NCBI GenBank assembly: GCA_021775735.1 | Contig: JAJFHG010000004.1 | Coordinates: 1-64,000, forward strand | Length of the DNA stretch: 64,000 nucleotides | Reading direction: 5' to 3' | From: Hyphomicrobiaceae bacterium | Lineage (GTDB): Bacteria > Pseudomonadota > Alphaproteobacteria > Rhizobiales > Hyphomicrobiaceae | Shown: in pieces, positions 1 to 7,956 of the stretch | How positions within the stretch are numbered: position 1 is the first letter of the stretch | Layout of the letters: each line of letters opens with the position of its first letter | Position numbers and translations under genes: made by a program | Notes under the pieces: generated by a model | The model's input: the letters and a program-made list of their open reading frames with translations, nothing else | Databases searched by the model: none | What the model was told of the DNA's origin: nothing

Positions 1-365
1 CGATAGTTTTCGTTAGTAACCTCGCTACTACGACTGCGCCATACCGGCCCATGTTTCACATAAGCGACACCGCGACGAAGTCCGGGCAATCGAAAAATTA
101 TCACGCACGCCCCGCCGACAACCTTTCCAGCCTGTTCGACAGTCACGCAAACCAGTCGATGTGCGCCCCAGCGTTCTTTGGCAAAGGCCGCTGTTTGTTC
201 AAAACTGATGTCGTCAAACTGCGCAATGATTTTATCCCATTCGCCTGGTTCAATTATTTTGATTTCCCAATCATCAAGCGAACTGGCCGGAACATCGCTA
301 GTCAACACCGTTGTTGGCTCAAAGAAGGTATGACTTGATCGTTCTAGAGTTGTCGTATCTTGCAT
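1..365 (-). CDS. FemAB-like (GNAT-fold) transferase, 3' end missing
   Basis: The gene starts at an ATG at 365 on the minus strand and stays open for 121 codons to the window edge, so its C-terminus is outside. Visible motifs are FEQTAAFAKERWG (about residues 54-66) and, near the edge, GVAYVKHGPVWR. This pattern of an E-Q pair, an R-W-G and an A-Y-V-K-x-G-P-x-W is what I know from FemAB/FemX-type aminoacyl- or acyltransferases with a tandem GNAT fold. It follows the ATP-grasp/acetyltransferase fusion by 51 bp on the same strand, so it is probably the third gene of that operon. The substrate cannot be told. The family call is from recognition of motifs and should be confirmed by a profile search. 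Confidence 0.65.
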   Translation of the reverse strand, partial: MQDTTTLERSSHTFFEPTTVLTSDVPASSLDDWEIKIIEPGEWDKIIAQFDDISFEQTAAFAKERWGAHRLVCVTVEQAGKVVGGACVIIFRLPGLRRGVAYVKHGPVWRSRSSEVTNENY

Positions 366-416
366 GTTCAGCTCTTGTGCATTTCTTCTTGTTACGGGTC
401 TGCCCAGACTGGCCAG

Positions 417-2897
417 TTAAACAGGTCGCGTGGCGATATTTTTGAATTGGCCGTGCCACTTGTTGCCACGCTGAAGAATATCCATCAGCCTATCGCTTTG
501 CTTAATCTTACGTTTGAGATGCAGTCGGGCTTGAAGGAAATTTGCAACAATTTTTCCCTTCGAACTGCAGCCCTTGATAGTCTGTCGCATTTCCGTTTTC
601 GAATTACACAGCGCGACTTTGTAGGGTTCATCGCCAACCGAAAAATCGAGTATTTCTTGATTGTCGTTGATCGCCGTCTCGATGACGTGGTGCAACAAAA
701 TCATTCCAGGTGATGAGCGACTAAACGGGCCCTGATCGTACGACATAACGTAAATAAGTGGACCGTTGCACGCCGTCAGCGTTACAACTCCAGCAATGGG
801 AATTCCATCGAGATCAAGCGTGATGATTTCGAGCCCATCGCGACAACTATCGGCCGCGCGCCTTAGGAATTCAAAAGAGCGCCGATCCTCAAATGCATTC
901 CGCGCACCCGTTGCTTCAAGTTGCCGACATTTCCATTCAAGAATAAGCGACATGGTTTGAGCCCTGTCTTCTTGAGCGGTGTGCCGTGTATAGGAGATCT
1001 GTCCTTGCTTTGCCAATTTTCGCGACTTTTCTTTCAGTCGTCGTAGCGTAGATTTTGAGAATGTGGACTTGGCAAAAGATGGCCAGTCGTCACCCAATTT
1101 GAGCGCGTGGGCGCTTGATGCCTCAACATCACTGTTGAAATGGGAAAACGGGTTCTGTTGGCCAGCAAGGCCACACGGCTGGCGCAACAAAGAGATGACA
1201 TCAACGTCACCTATGCAAGCGACAATATCATTCCAAACTTGCGCGTTTGACAACTGCGTACCGCTATCATGCACCTGTGATGCAATAATGGGCGTGTTAT
1301 AGTCATTGAGAGACTGGCCAATCCATTCCAGCGTTCTAATGCCCCAGCGTTTTCTGATGCACAATGGAAACAATGCAACGGGAGCGCCATCGTCGTTCTC
1401 GCCAACCATGATTGCTAACTTTGTTTCATCTCCAGCGCCGAACGTTGAATAAAACGACTGGAGCCATTCAAATTTTTGAAATGGAGAGTGGTTGGAAACG
1501 GTCTCCAAATGCTTCCAGGTCTCTTGGGCCTCGGAAAAAGTGTCAATGCGCTTCCAAGAAAGAGCGTTTAAGCCTCCGTGTCCGCTTGTCTTGATATCAA
1601 AATCAGATTGAGATTGCTTCTCAGCCAGGGATCGCAACTTTCCAGATTTTTTAACGCGCAGTTGATCAACATACAGCAGGATCGTTGGCACAGGGTCGCG
1701 CCAACTCCACGTCAAATGCATATCTGCTTGCAGTCCTGACCAGACCAATTGGGTCAGTTTTTTGACTGCACGGCCGACGCCGATTTCCCCTTTGAAAACT
1801 GCTGACTTTGTCCCTCGAAGTTCACCATAGGACCAGACAAATTTCTGGCCGGTCGTGTTCGGGCTTGGGGTGATGTCTTCTTGTTTCAGGCTTCCGTTTG
1901 CAAGAGAGACAGCAAGTTCTGAGAAACGAAGCCCCACCTCCTCTTGCACTTTATGAAGGGCAGAGGTTCTTGGATTAATTTCAAGGAGGCAGGAATGTCC
2001 AGTTTCAGGATCAATCACATACTGAGCACACCCAATGCCAGTGTAATTTAGCGCGCGAACCAAGGCATCCGTTGGCTCTCTAACAGTGGTTTGGAGCGCA
2101 ACAACTTTGCCAGATACGCACAAGCCTGTACCATCCATGTGATCGGTACGAAGGTATTCGACCTGCATGGAACTCAGGATTTTTCCATTCTGTGCCGCAA
2201 AGAAAACGTCATGACGCGGGCCTGAGATATATCTTTGAACAAGCCACGTTCCAACTCGGTCAGACAAACGCCCCTGCAAGGCTTTTAGCTCAGATGCGCG
2301 CTCGACAATAACCGCCTTCTTATGTCCAATACGGCGAGCTGGGGGTAAGGGGCGAATGATGAATGGGTAGCCTACAGATTCTGCAATCGTTTCCAGATCT
2401 GTGGGTGAAACAAGGGTGCGATAAGCAGGGCAGTGGATCCCAACTTTTGCAGCCAAATCAAGTAGACCAACTTTGTCACGACACGTCGCGACGACATTTG
2501 ATCCAGGGGAAACAACGACAACAGGTCTTGGGAGATTGCAGTCTGGTTTGGAAAAATATGCAACAAATTCCTCTGCAACGGGATAGACAAAATTTATCTC
2601 AGGTCGCTGAATGAGTAATTCTGTGAGGCATTTGGTGAACGTTTCGGGACACTCATCAAGGGAAGGATGTACCCATTTTTCAGACACGGCACGTGAGTAT
2701 TCTGTGTAGCCCTCTCCGCCACCCGTCCCCATGATCACAACGTATCCTGCGTCCGACAGCGCGCGCGCCACGGTTAATGCAGGACGGTAGTTCCCAAGGA
2801 GAAGGACCGCACCTTTTGGATGTGCACCACGGATTAAAGCCTCACTGGGGTAAATCGGATGGGTATCAACGTCATCAATGATTGGAATTTCGTTCAA
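417..2897 (-). CDS. ATP-grasp ligase fused to a CelD/FemAB-type acetyltransferase domain
   Basis: This 826-residue protein has two parts. Residues about 30-340 look like an ATP-grasp ligase of the carbamoyl-phosphate-synthase-like type: a Rossmann-like start (AVLLLGNYRPAL), the lid region around RPLPPARR (183-189) and the metal/ATP motif LEINPR (305-310). Residues about 445-800 look like a BioF2/CelD-type GNAT domain, with GLEIITLDLDGIPIAGVV and a late DFSVGDEPYK, as in FemAB-like transferases. A natural reading is an enzyme that activates a carboxylate and a second domain that transfers an acyl or aminoacyl group, for example onto an envelope polymer. The start is a TTG two bases after the stop of the upstream membrane-protein gene, with AAGGGG about ten bases before it. 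The function is inferred; the substrate is unknown. Confidence 0.75.
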   Translation of the reverse strand: MNEIPIIDDVDTHPIYPSEALIRGAHPKGAVLLLGNYRPALTVARALSDAGYVVIMGTGGGEGYTEYSRAVSEKWVHPSLDECPETFTKCLTELLIQRPEINFVYPVAEEFVAYFSKPDCNLPRPVVVVSPGSNVVATCRDKVGLLDLAAKVGIHCPAYRTLVSPTDLETIAESVGYPFIIRPLPPARRIGHKKAVIVERASELKALQGRLSDRVGTWLVQRYISGPRHDVFFAAQNGKILSSMQVEYLRTDHMDGTGLCVSGKVVALQTTVREPTDALVRALNYTGIGCAQYVIDPETGHSCLLEINPRTSALHKVQEEVGLRFSELAVSLANGSLKQEDITPSPNTTGQKFVWSYGELRGTKSAVFKGEIGVGRAVKKLTQLVWSGLQADMHLTWSWRDPVPTILLYVDQLRVKKSGKLRSLAEKQSQSDFDIKTSGHGGLNALSWKRIDTFSEAQETWKHLETVSNHSPFQKFEWLQSFYSTFGAGDETKLAIMVGENDDGAPVALFPLCIRKRWGIRTLEWIGQSLNDYNTPIIASQVHDSGTQLSNAQVWNDIVACIGDVDVISLLRQPCGLAGQQNPFSHFNSDVEASSAHALKLGDDWPSFAKSTFSKSTLRRLKEKSRKLAKQGQISYTRHTAQEDRAQTMSLILEWKCRQLEATGARNAFEDRRSFEFLRRAADSCRDGLEIITLDLDGIPIAGVVTLTACNGPLIYVMSYDQGPFSRSSPGMILLHHVIETAINDNQEILDFSVGDEPYKVALCNSKTEMRQTIKGCSSKGKIVANFLQARLHLKRKIKQSDRLMDILQRGNKWHGQFKNIATRPV

Positions 2898-2900
2898 GAA

Positions 2901-3653
2901 TTAGGCGCCCCTTGGTAAGTCAGCAGGAGTTATGCGTGACGAGTTCGTCATGTTGACGGGGCTTGTGAGCGTAACTCGTATATTTTGTGACTGTTTGGAC
3001 ACGGCTAGGTAAGCGGCCTCAATATGAAACGCAGCCCACGCAGAAATGCCGAGTATTTTTGCGCCGTCCTCTAAAAGAATATGCGTCGTGCTCTCACTGT
3101 GTAGAATAACGTCCAAAACCACGCTCGTACCAAGGAATGCCAATGCAGCTATAAGCAAGTTGGTGCGGTAGGTGATAATTTTCTTCCAAGAAAGAGCAAA
3201 GTAACTTATCGCCAATCCGGCATAGACAGCATAAGTCAACGGTTGTGAAACACCGAAAGCTGGAAGAACGTCTTCGTGTACTAAGAAAAAGTCATCCAAC
3301 ATCAGCCAACCCGTAAACATCCCTGCTGCTGCGAAAAATACTGCATCGGAAATCTTGGTTCGCTTGGATAGGCAAAGAAGGGCTGTGAACAGGCAGATGG
3401 CGGTGGTCGCGCACCATAGGAGCACGCCAAAGTTTGACAGCAATCCATAGTAAACACTGCAGCACTCGCCCTTTGCCAACTCGGCAACAGCAAGAGGATC
3501 CTTGGTCAGATAGGCAATGGGAACTACAGTTTGCATGGCCATGATGGCGAGCAGCACCAAGGGCAGGACAAAGGTTAATCCATAGAGCCAGCCATTTTGA
3601 GCCCACTGCACCCTTGTAGCGCGCGTTTCTTCAGAAATCCGTACCCGCTGCAT
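2901..3653 (-). CDS. Polytopic membrane protein, unknown function
   Basis: I do not recognise this family with certainty. From the ATG at 3653 (GGAG nine bases upstream) it is 250 residues with about six or seven hydrophobic segments. An upstream ATG at 3779 would add 42 non-hydrophobic residues but has no clear ribosome site. Polar residues sit inside or next to the membrane segments: GWLMLDDFFLVHE in the middle and LEDGAKILGISAW near the end, with a following F-H-I-E. Such buried D/D/H/E groups suggest an ion- or metal-handling or hydrolase-like site, but that is inference. It ends three bases before the start of the ATP-grasp fusion gene, so the two are almost surely co-transcribed. Confidence 0.6.
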   Translation of the reverse strand: MQRVRISEETRATRVQWAQNGWLYGLTFVLPLVLLAIMAMQTVVPIAYLTKDPLAVAELAKGECCSVYYGLLSNFGVLLWCATTAICLFTALLCLSKRTKISDAVFFAAAGMFTGWLMLDDFFLVHEDVLPAFGVSQPLTYAVYAGLAISYFALSWKKIITYRTNLLIAALAFLGTSVVLDVILHSESTTHILLEDGAKILGISAWAAFHIEAAYLAVSKQSQNIRVTLTSPVNMTNSSRITPADLPRGA

Positions 3654-3887
3654 GATGGTTTCTCCCGGCAATTCATCGTGGTGCACGCTTGTTGGCATAA
3701 GCTCGTTCGGCACAGCCTCCACCACTTGGCTATTTCGACCTAAACTAAGCAAAACTGATGCCACAAATTCTAACGGCATTAGCGTTAAGAAGAATTTTGA
3801 GCCGGACTAGGAATCGCCACCCCGATCAATGCCAGCGGTTATTCCCGCCGACGTTCATCTCCGCAACGCCTAGATATTCAGTGAATT

Positions 3888-3961
3888 TGGAGCGGGCGAT
3901 AGGAGTCGAACCTATGTCTGCGACCTGGAAATCCACCACTCTGCCATTGAGCTACGCCCGC
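3888..3961 (-). tRNA. tRNA-Gly (anticodon UCC)
   Basis: The acceptor stem GCGGGCG/CGCCCGC, D arm, T arm (ATAGG/CCTAT around TTCGACT) and encoded CCA are all intact. The loop TTTCCAG puts UCC in the anticodon position, so it reads glycine GGA/GGG. The anticodon stem is poor: GTGGA against GTCGC gives two G-C pairs, two G-U pairs and one A-G mismatch. It may still function, or it may be a decaying copy. Confidence 0.85.
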
Positions 3962-4294
3962 ATATGTTCAGTCAAAGAACATCTGATGGTCTAGGCAAAT
4001 TACGGGCCACTTTATTTATGGCTGGAGGTTGGTTTGGCGAAACCCGCATCCAGGGTTAATTCTGCCAACAAGCATTGCAGGCTGTCGGTAAGGCTCGATG
4101 CTCGTGGTCACGCTGCAAGGCATGCCGGACGAGCAAGTTCTGCTGAGGGGCTAAAGGAGATATCTCCCAAGCGGTTTCGTCATGACCGCTAAACACTTCG
4201 GGTTATGCACAGGCCACGGTCGCTGACGGCCTTTGCATTAAAGAATTGCTTTTCTATTCGGCTAATCCGGCCTGTTGTCAGAGGCTGACTTTGG
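3962..4294. other. Gene-free interval between pqqE and tRNA-Gly
   Basis: About 330 bases downstream of pqqE. Several short frames on both strands were read, including a search for a PqqA-like peptide, and none is convincing. A small inverted repeat (GTCAG-AGG-CTGAC, 4277-4289) lies just past the pqqE stop but has no T-run on the minus strand, so I do not call it a terminator. Confidence 0.4.
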
Positions 4295-5422
4295 TTAGCC
4301 CAGACGACGATAAACGAAGGGTGGGGGTTCTTCAGCGGCCTCGTGTTCCGCCGTGGCTGCAAATTCATCATGGTAGGGCGATAGATGACAAGCCGGATCG
4401 GTGGCAGCGGCGTCTCCTGTGACGGCAAGCGCCTGGCAGCGACAGCCACCCCAGTCAATTTCGCGCCGGTCACACGATTTGCACGGCTCTTTCATCCAGC
4501 TCGTGCCGCGGAACATCTGGAATGCCTGACCCTTGAACCAAATATCTTCAAGTGGCGTATCGCGCACATTGTCAACCTCAAGGCCGGGAATGGTTTCACA
4601 TTCCTGACATGGCATAACTTTGCCGGATGGTGAAACGGTAAGAAGACTGCGCCCCCATCCGCCCATGCAGGCTTTCGGCCGGATAGCGTATTGATCGTGC
4701 GCGACCACATCAAATACCAAGATGCCTTTGAGGCGTTCCTTTGCTTCGTTTGAAACTTTGACGGACTGGTAGAATTGTTCGCGTGACGGAATGAGAGCCG
4801 CCCGGTTTTTCAATGCCCAGGCATAGTATTGCACGTGAGCAAGTTCGATCCGGCCGGCGCCAATGTCGACCGCATAGTCGATAATCTCGGACGTGTTCTC
4901 GATGTTATGGCGGTGGATCACAACATTCAGGGTCAATGGCAGGCCAAGTTCCTTGACCCAGCGGGCCACCTCGCGCTTCTTTTCAGCGCCACCCTTGTAG
5001 TTGGAGATGAGTTTGGCCGTGTTGGGGTCAACGTCCTGAATTGACAACTGGACATGGTCCAGCCCGATTTTCACCAGACCTTCCAGCCGTTCACGAGTCA
5101 ACGTCACACCAGAGGTAATGAGATTGGTATAAAGCCCGGCCTCGACAGCACTCTGCAAAATCTCTTCCAGGTCCGGTCGCACGCATGGCTCACCCCCGGA
5201 CAGATGAAGCTGCAAAACGCCACATTCGCCAGCTTGGCGCATAACAGTTTGCCATTCTGCCGTCGTCAACTCCGTGTCGGCGCGATTGATGTCCAGAGGG
5301 TTTGAGCAATAAGGACATTGCAGTGGACAGCGATAGGTGAGCTCTGCAAGCATTCCCATCGGGGCACCTGTGCCGTTTTCTTGTTTGTTTTGCGCTGTGC
5401 TCAGCGTCATGTCTTCACTCAT
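4295..5422 (-). CDS. pqqE: PqqA peptide cyclase (radical SAM), PqqE
   Basis: PqqE joins the glutamate and tyrosine side chains of the precursor peptide PqqA by a carbon-carbon bond, the first step of PQQ synthesis. The protein (375 residues) has the radical-SAM cysteines in RCPLQCPYC (C32, C36, C39) and the SAM-contact motif HLSGGEPC. The C-terminal SPASM region carries further cluster cysteines (CMGGWG, MPCQEC, CKSCDRR, GGCRC). I chose the ATG at 5422 because AGAGGA lies nine bases upstream; the frame is also open to an ATG at 5491, inside pqqD. It is the last gene of the pqqBCDE run. Identification is secure from motifs and neighbours. Confidence 0.95.
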   Translation of the reverse strand: MSEDMTLSTAQNKQENGTGAPMGMLAELTYRCPLQCPYCSNPLDINRADTELTTAEWQTVMRQAGECGVLQLHLSGGEPCVRPDLEEILQSAVEAGLYTNLITSGVTLTRERLEGLVKIGLDHVQLSIQDVDPNTAKLISNYKGGAEKKREVARWVKELGLPLTLNVVIHRHNIENTSEIIDYAVDIGAGRIELAHVQYYAWALKNRAALIPSREQFYQSVKVSNEAKERLKGILVFDVVAHDQYAIRPKACMGGWGRSLLTVSPSGKVMPCQECETIPGLEVDNVRDTPLEDIWFKGQAFQMFRGTSWMKEPCKSCDRREIDWGGCRCQALAVTGDAAATDPACHLSPYHDEFAATAEHEAAEEPPPFVYRRLG

Positions 5423-5480
5423 AGTCTTGGTCCTCTTAGGCGCATTTTTCAGCATCTCGTCGCGGCAAGTGCCTGGCTGC

Positions 5481-5783
5481 TCACGCGTCAACCAACCCCT
5501 TGTCGGCTAGGTCCTGCAGCATGTCCAAAATGTCGGGCTGTATGACATCTATAGTCGCCTGATATTCATGGGTGAGCTTTTCGGCGATCTCGGCCACCGT
5601 GCGCGTTCCATCACACTGCTTCAGGACCGCAACCGAAATTTCATCGGGATGAAAAACGCGTTCCGGTGCCAGAATAAGCCATTGCTGACGCACTGCGTCA
5701 CGGTGCAGCTTGATGTGGGGCGGGAAAGCCACACGGCTTTCCTGCGTTACCACTGTACGTTTTTTGGAGATACTTTCGTCCAT
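5481..5783 (-). CDS. pqqD: PQQ synthesis peptide chaperone PqqD
   Basis: PqqD binds the PqqA peptide and presents it to PqqE. The 100-residue protein shows the usual PqqD core: RVAFPPHIKLHRDAVRQQW, then LILAPERVFHPDE and VLKQCDGTRTVAEIAEKL, the peptide-clasp and winged-helix-like part of the family. The ATG at 5783 has AGGAGG seven bases before it. An in-frame GTG at 5789 overlaps the pqqC stop but is less well placed. It lies between pqqC and pqqE, 58 bases ahead of the chosen pqqE start. Length and order are typical for the family. Confidence 0.93.
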   Translation of the reverse strand: MDESISKKRTVVTQESRVAFPPHIKLHRDAVRQQWLILAPERVFHPDEISVAVLKQCDGTRTVAEIAEKLTHEYQATIDVIQPDILDMLQDLADKGLVDA

Positions 5784-5785
5784 GG

Positions 5786-6553
5786 TCACACCTCCTCTGG
5801 GCGATAGGCGCCGGGCGGAATCATGCCGTGGACATATGCCAGATGCAACGCATCAAGCTGGGCCCATAGAACATTACACTTAAAGCGCACCGCATTGACG
5901 CAAGCCTCCTGAATGTAACGTGACTTGGCGTATTTCTTGACAAACTCCAAAGCAAATGTCGCATCACGCGGTGCCTGATTGAGCCGCCGTTTGCCGTATT
6001 CCATTTCAGGATCGTTGATGAAGTCATACCTTTCCAGCATGCCAGCGATGCGCTCGCGATGGATGGACGGTGCAAACAATTCCGTCAAAGAAGAAGCTGC
6101 GGCAACAACCAACGGTTGTTCGCGAACGAAGTAGACGTAGGCCTCACAGGCATAGCGCGTGGCGGGCAACGCACCTTCCATGCTGGTAACGTAGTCACGA
6201 TCGAGCCCCAACCCGTCGGTGAGAATCAGCCAACGCTCGAGGCCGCCTTCTTCTTCCAACGGCACCTTGCCATCGTGATCATGAATTCTGTGGATCCACT
6301 CGCGGCGAAGTTCACGGTCGTGGACGCGACTCATAAAAGCAGCATCTTTGCGCGGTATCGCCTCCTGGTAGACGTAGCGATTGAGCGCCCATGCAGAAAC
6401 CTGCCCCTTGTTCAACTTGCCCCCGTGAAGAAGTTTATGAAACTCGTGTTTGTCGTGATAGCGCTCGGCACCGACGGCGCGAATGGCGGTCTCCAACTCA
6501 TCCGGACTCATAACCGGGCCACCCGGGACAAACGATTTAACAAACTCATTCAT
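5786..6553 (-). CDS. pqqC: Pyrroloquinoline-quinone synthase PqqC
   Basis: PqqC carries out the last step of PQQ synthesis, a cofactor-free ring closure and eight-electron oxidation of AHQQ by oxygen. The 255-residue protein has the family's histidine-rich helical bundle: RYHDKHEFHKLLHGG near residue 32 to 46, then QVSAWALNRYVYQEAIPRKD and WIHRIHDHDG. Its ATG overlaps the pqqB stop in an ATGA, which implies translational coupling. Its own stop overlaps the GTG that precedes the pqqD ATG. Length matches the family (about 250). Confidence 0.95.
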   Translation of the reverse strand: MNEFVKSFVPGGPVMSPDELETAIRAVGAERYHDKHEFHKLLHGGKLNKGQVSAWALNRYVYQEAIPRKDAAFMSRVHDRELRREWIHRIHDHDGKVPLEEEGGLERWLILTDGLGLDRDYVTSMEGALPATRYACEAYVYFVREQPLVVAAASSLTELFAPSIHRERIAGMLERYDFINDPEMEYGKRRLNQAPRDATFALEFVKKYAKSRYIQEACVNAVRFKCNVLWAQLDALHLAYVHGMIPPGAYRPEEV

Positions 6554-7482
6554 ATTTGGATCTCCATTCCATCATAGCCGACCTCCCAGCCGGCAGCTTC
6601 GGTCTGTTGGCGCTCTGGCGAATTGTCGTCGAGTACCGGATTAGAATTGTTGATGTGCACATAGATCTTGCGTTTGACCTTCAACGGCGAGAAGGCAGCA
6701 ATCGAACCGTTAGCGCCTGATATTGAGATGTGCCCCATGCGTGCACCCGTTTTCGGCATCAGGTCCTGGCGGATCATCTCGTCATCTTCGTAAAGCGTAC
6801 CGTCGAAGAAGAGGAGGTCGGCACCTTTAAGTCTCTGTGCAAGTCTGTCATCAACTGTGGCGCAGCCGGGAATGTAGAAAAAGCTTACGCCTGAGGTCTG
6901 ATCTGTGACTTTAAGACCTACGGTGTCACCTGTGTCTGTACCTAGATCCGGCCCGGCGTTTTCATCTTCAAGATAAAGCGCGATCTTTCCTGGAACGTCG
7001 AAAGCTTCCACTGTCAATCCAAGGTCATTGCCGTCGCCGGACAGCGGGGTAGACATGCCAAGCTCCAATTCCGTGCGCGGCACAGCCTCAGCATTCAGAA
7101 TATTGAAGATTGAATTGCCGTTCAGGACGTTCAAGACACGACGATGTGCGTAGATAGAAAAAGGTTGCAACTCACGAAGATTGATGAGGCCTGCCATATG
7201 GTCAACGTCACCATTTGTGATGACCGCTGCTCGAATAGGGCTTGCGCGTTTTTGATCTTCGGGGCCAGGTTGGAGTGCCCGGGCATCAGCAATCTGTTGG
7301 CGCAGATCTGGAGAGGCATTGAGAAGAACCCAGGCTTTGCCATCTGAACTGACGGCGAGCGAGGACTGTGTGCGTGGTACGAAGCCAGCCGCGCCAGCCC
7401 GCACAGCCTTACAATTTTCGCAGTTGCAATTCCATTGCGGAAAGCCACCGCCAGCGCCAGCGCCAAGCACGCGAACTAACAT
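6550..7482 (-). CDS. pqqB: PQQ biosynthesis protein PqqB (metallo-beta-lactamase fold)
   Basis: PqqB belongs to the metallo-beta-lactamase fold and is reported to act as a hydroxylase on the di-amino-acid intermediate, formerly thought to be an export factor. The 310-residue protein shows the N-terminal GAGGGFPQWNCNCENC (a structural-metal cysteine cluster) and the fold's TNGDVDHMAGL metal site. The start ATG at 7482 overlaps the stop of a 63-codon frame upstream. It is the first clear gene of the pqq operon. A perfect FNR-type box lies 223 bases upstream of its start. No canonical pqqA is seen ahead of it. Confidence 0.95.
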   Translation of the reverse strand: MLVRVLGAGAGGGFPQWNCNCENCKAVRAGAAGFVPRTQSSLAVSSDGKAWVLLNASPDLRQQIADARALQPGPEDQKRASPIRAAVITNGDVDHMAGLINLRELQPFSIYAHRRVLNVLNGNSIFNILNAEAVPRTELELGMSTPLSGDGNDLGLTVEAFDVPGKIALYLEDENAGPDLGTDTGDTVGLKVTDQTSGVSFFYIPGCATVDDRLAQRLKGADLLFFDGTLYEDDEMIRQDLMPKTGARMGHISISGANGSIAAFSPLKVKRKIYVHINNSNPVLDDNSPERQQTEAAGWEVGYDGMEIQI

Positions 7483-7667
7483 ACTGGCCTCGCGATCTGA
7501 GATATTAACTTAAGATGGTCATCAAAAAACGGTCGCTCAATGGACCGGCGCCAATAGCGTGTCGCGTTAATGTTGGATCGGGGGATAGCATCGGTAACAA
7601 GACTAAAATACCGCGCTGAAGTAATTCGCATGTGTTCGTTTGCCTTCCCATAGCGTTTCCAAGCCAT
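7476..7667 (-). CDS. Doubtful 63-codon frame in the pqq leader
   Basis: This frame begins MAWKRYGKANE and ends four bases inside pqqB, in a position where pqqA would be expected. The opening M-A-W-K is reminiscent of PqqA, but the frame lacks the required E-x3-Y pair and the usual G-x-E block, and it is more than twice the length of PqqA. Its ATG lies 38 bases from the centre of the FNR-type box. It could be a small leader gene that couples translation to pqqB, or chance. An internal ATG at 7631 has GGAAGG eleven bases upstream. I cannot assign a function. Confidence 0.25.
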   Translation of the reverse strand: MAWKRYGKANEHMRITSARYFSLVTDAIPRSNINATRYWRRSIERPFFDDHLKLISQIARPVC

Positions 7668-7698
7668 GGAAGAGTTGCCACAAACGCGCCGATTGGAC

Positions 7699-7712
7699 TT
7701 GATCTACATCAA
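7699..7712. promoter_or_regulatory. FNR-type box upstream of the pqq genes
   Basis: The sequence TTGATCTACATCAA matches the FNR/FnrL consensus TTGAT-N4-ATCAA at all ten fixed positions. It sits upstream of pqqB on the only side that has a gene pointing away. This suggests oxygen- or redox-linked control of PQQ synthesis. A CRP-family member such as Dnr could also use it. Confidence 0.6.
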
Positions 7713-7956
7713 GCGGTGCATGCACGTTTATTCACAAGCGCGTGTACTATGTTCAACGCGTTCCCGGTTTAAAAGAAACGCTGTGAAACGATTGGATCAT
7801 CGCCAGACCCATGCGATTTTCATTAGTTCTGCCTGCTTTGGTAGTGAAAGCAGACGTTGAGGCTGTTTGTCGGGCGCGCGTCAGCAGTCCCAAAACTGGG
7901 TGCAAGTAAACCGAGTTGTTTTTTGTGAGCTAGATTAGACGGACGTGCTAACGATC
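7713..7956. other. Gene-free part of the pqq upstream interval
   Basis: Together with the leader (7483-7698) this forms a roughly 470-base stretch without a firm gene. All minus-strand frames were read for a PqqA-like peptide and none was found. No further palindrome was noticed. Confidence 0.35.

Noticed and set aside
3758-3994. Open frame on the plus strand across the tRNA-Gly gene, with RAIGVEPMSATW
   Set aside because: It is the antisense of the tRNA; such frames are a common false gene.
6059-6577. Plus-strand frame of about 172 codons
   Set aside because: It is antisense to pqqC, which is certain.
7476-7667. 63-codon frame as pqqA
   Set aside because: It starts MAWK but has no E-x3-Y pair and is too long; kept only as a doubtful frame.
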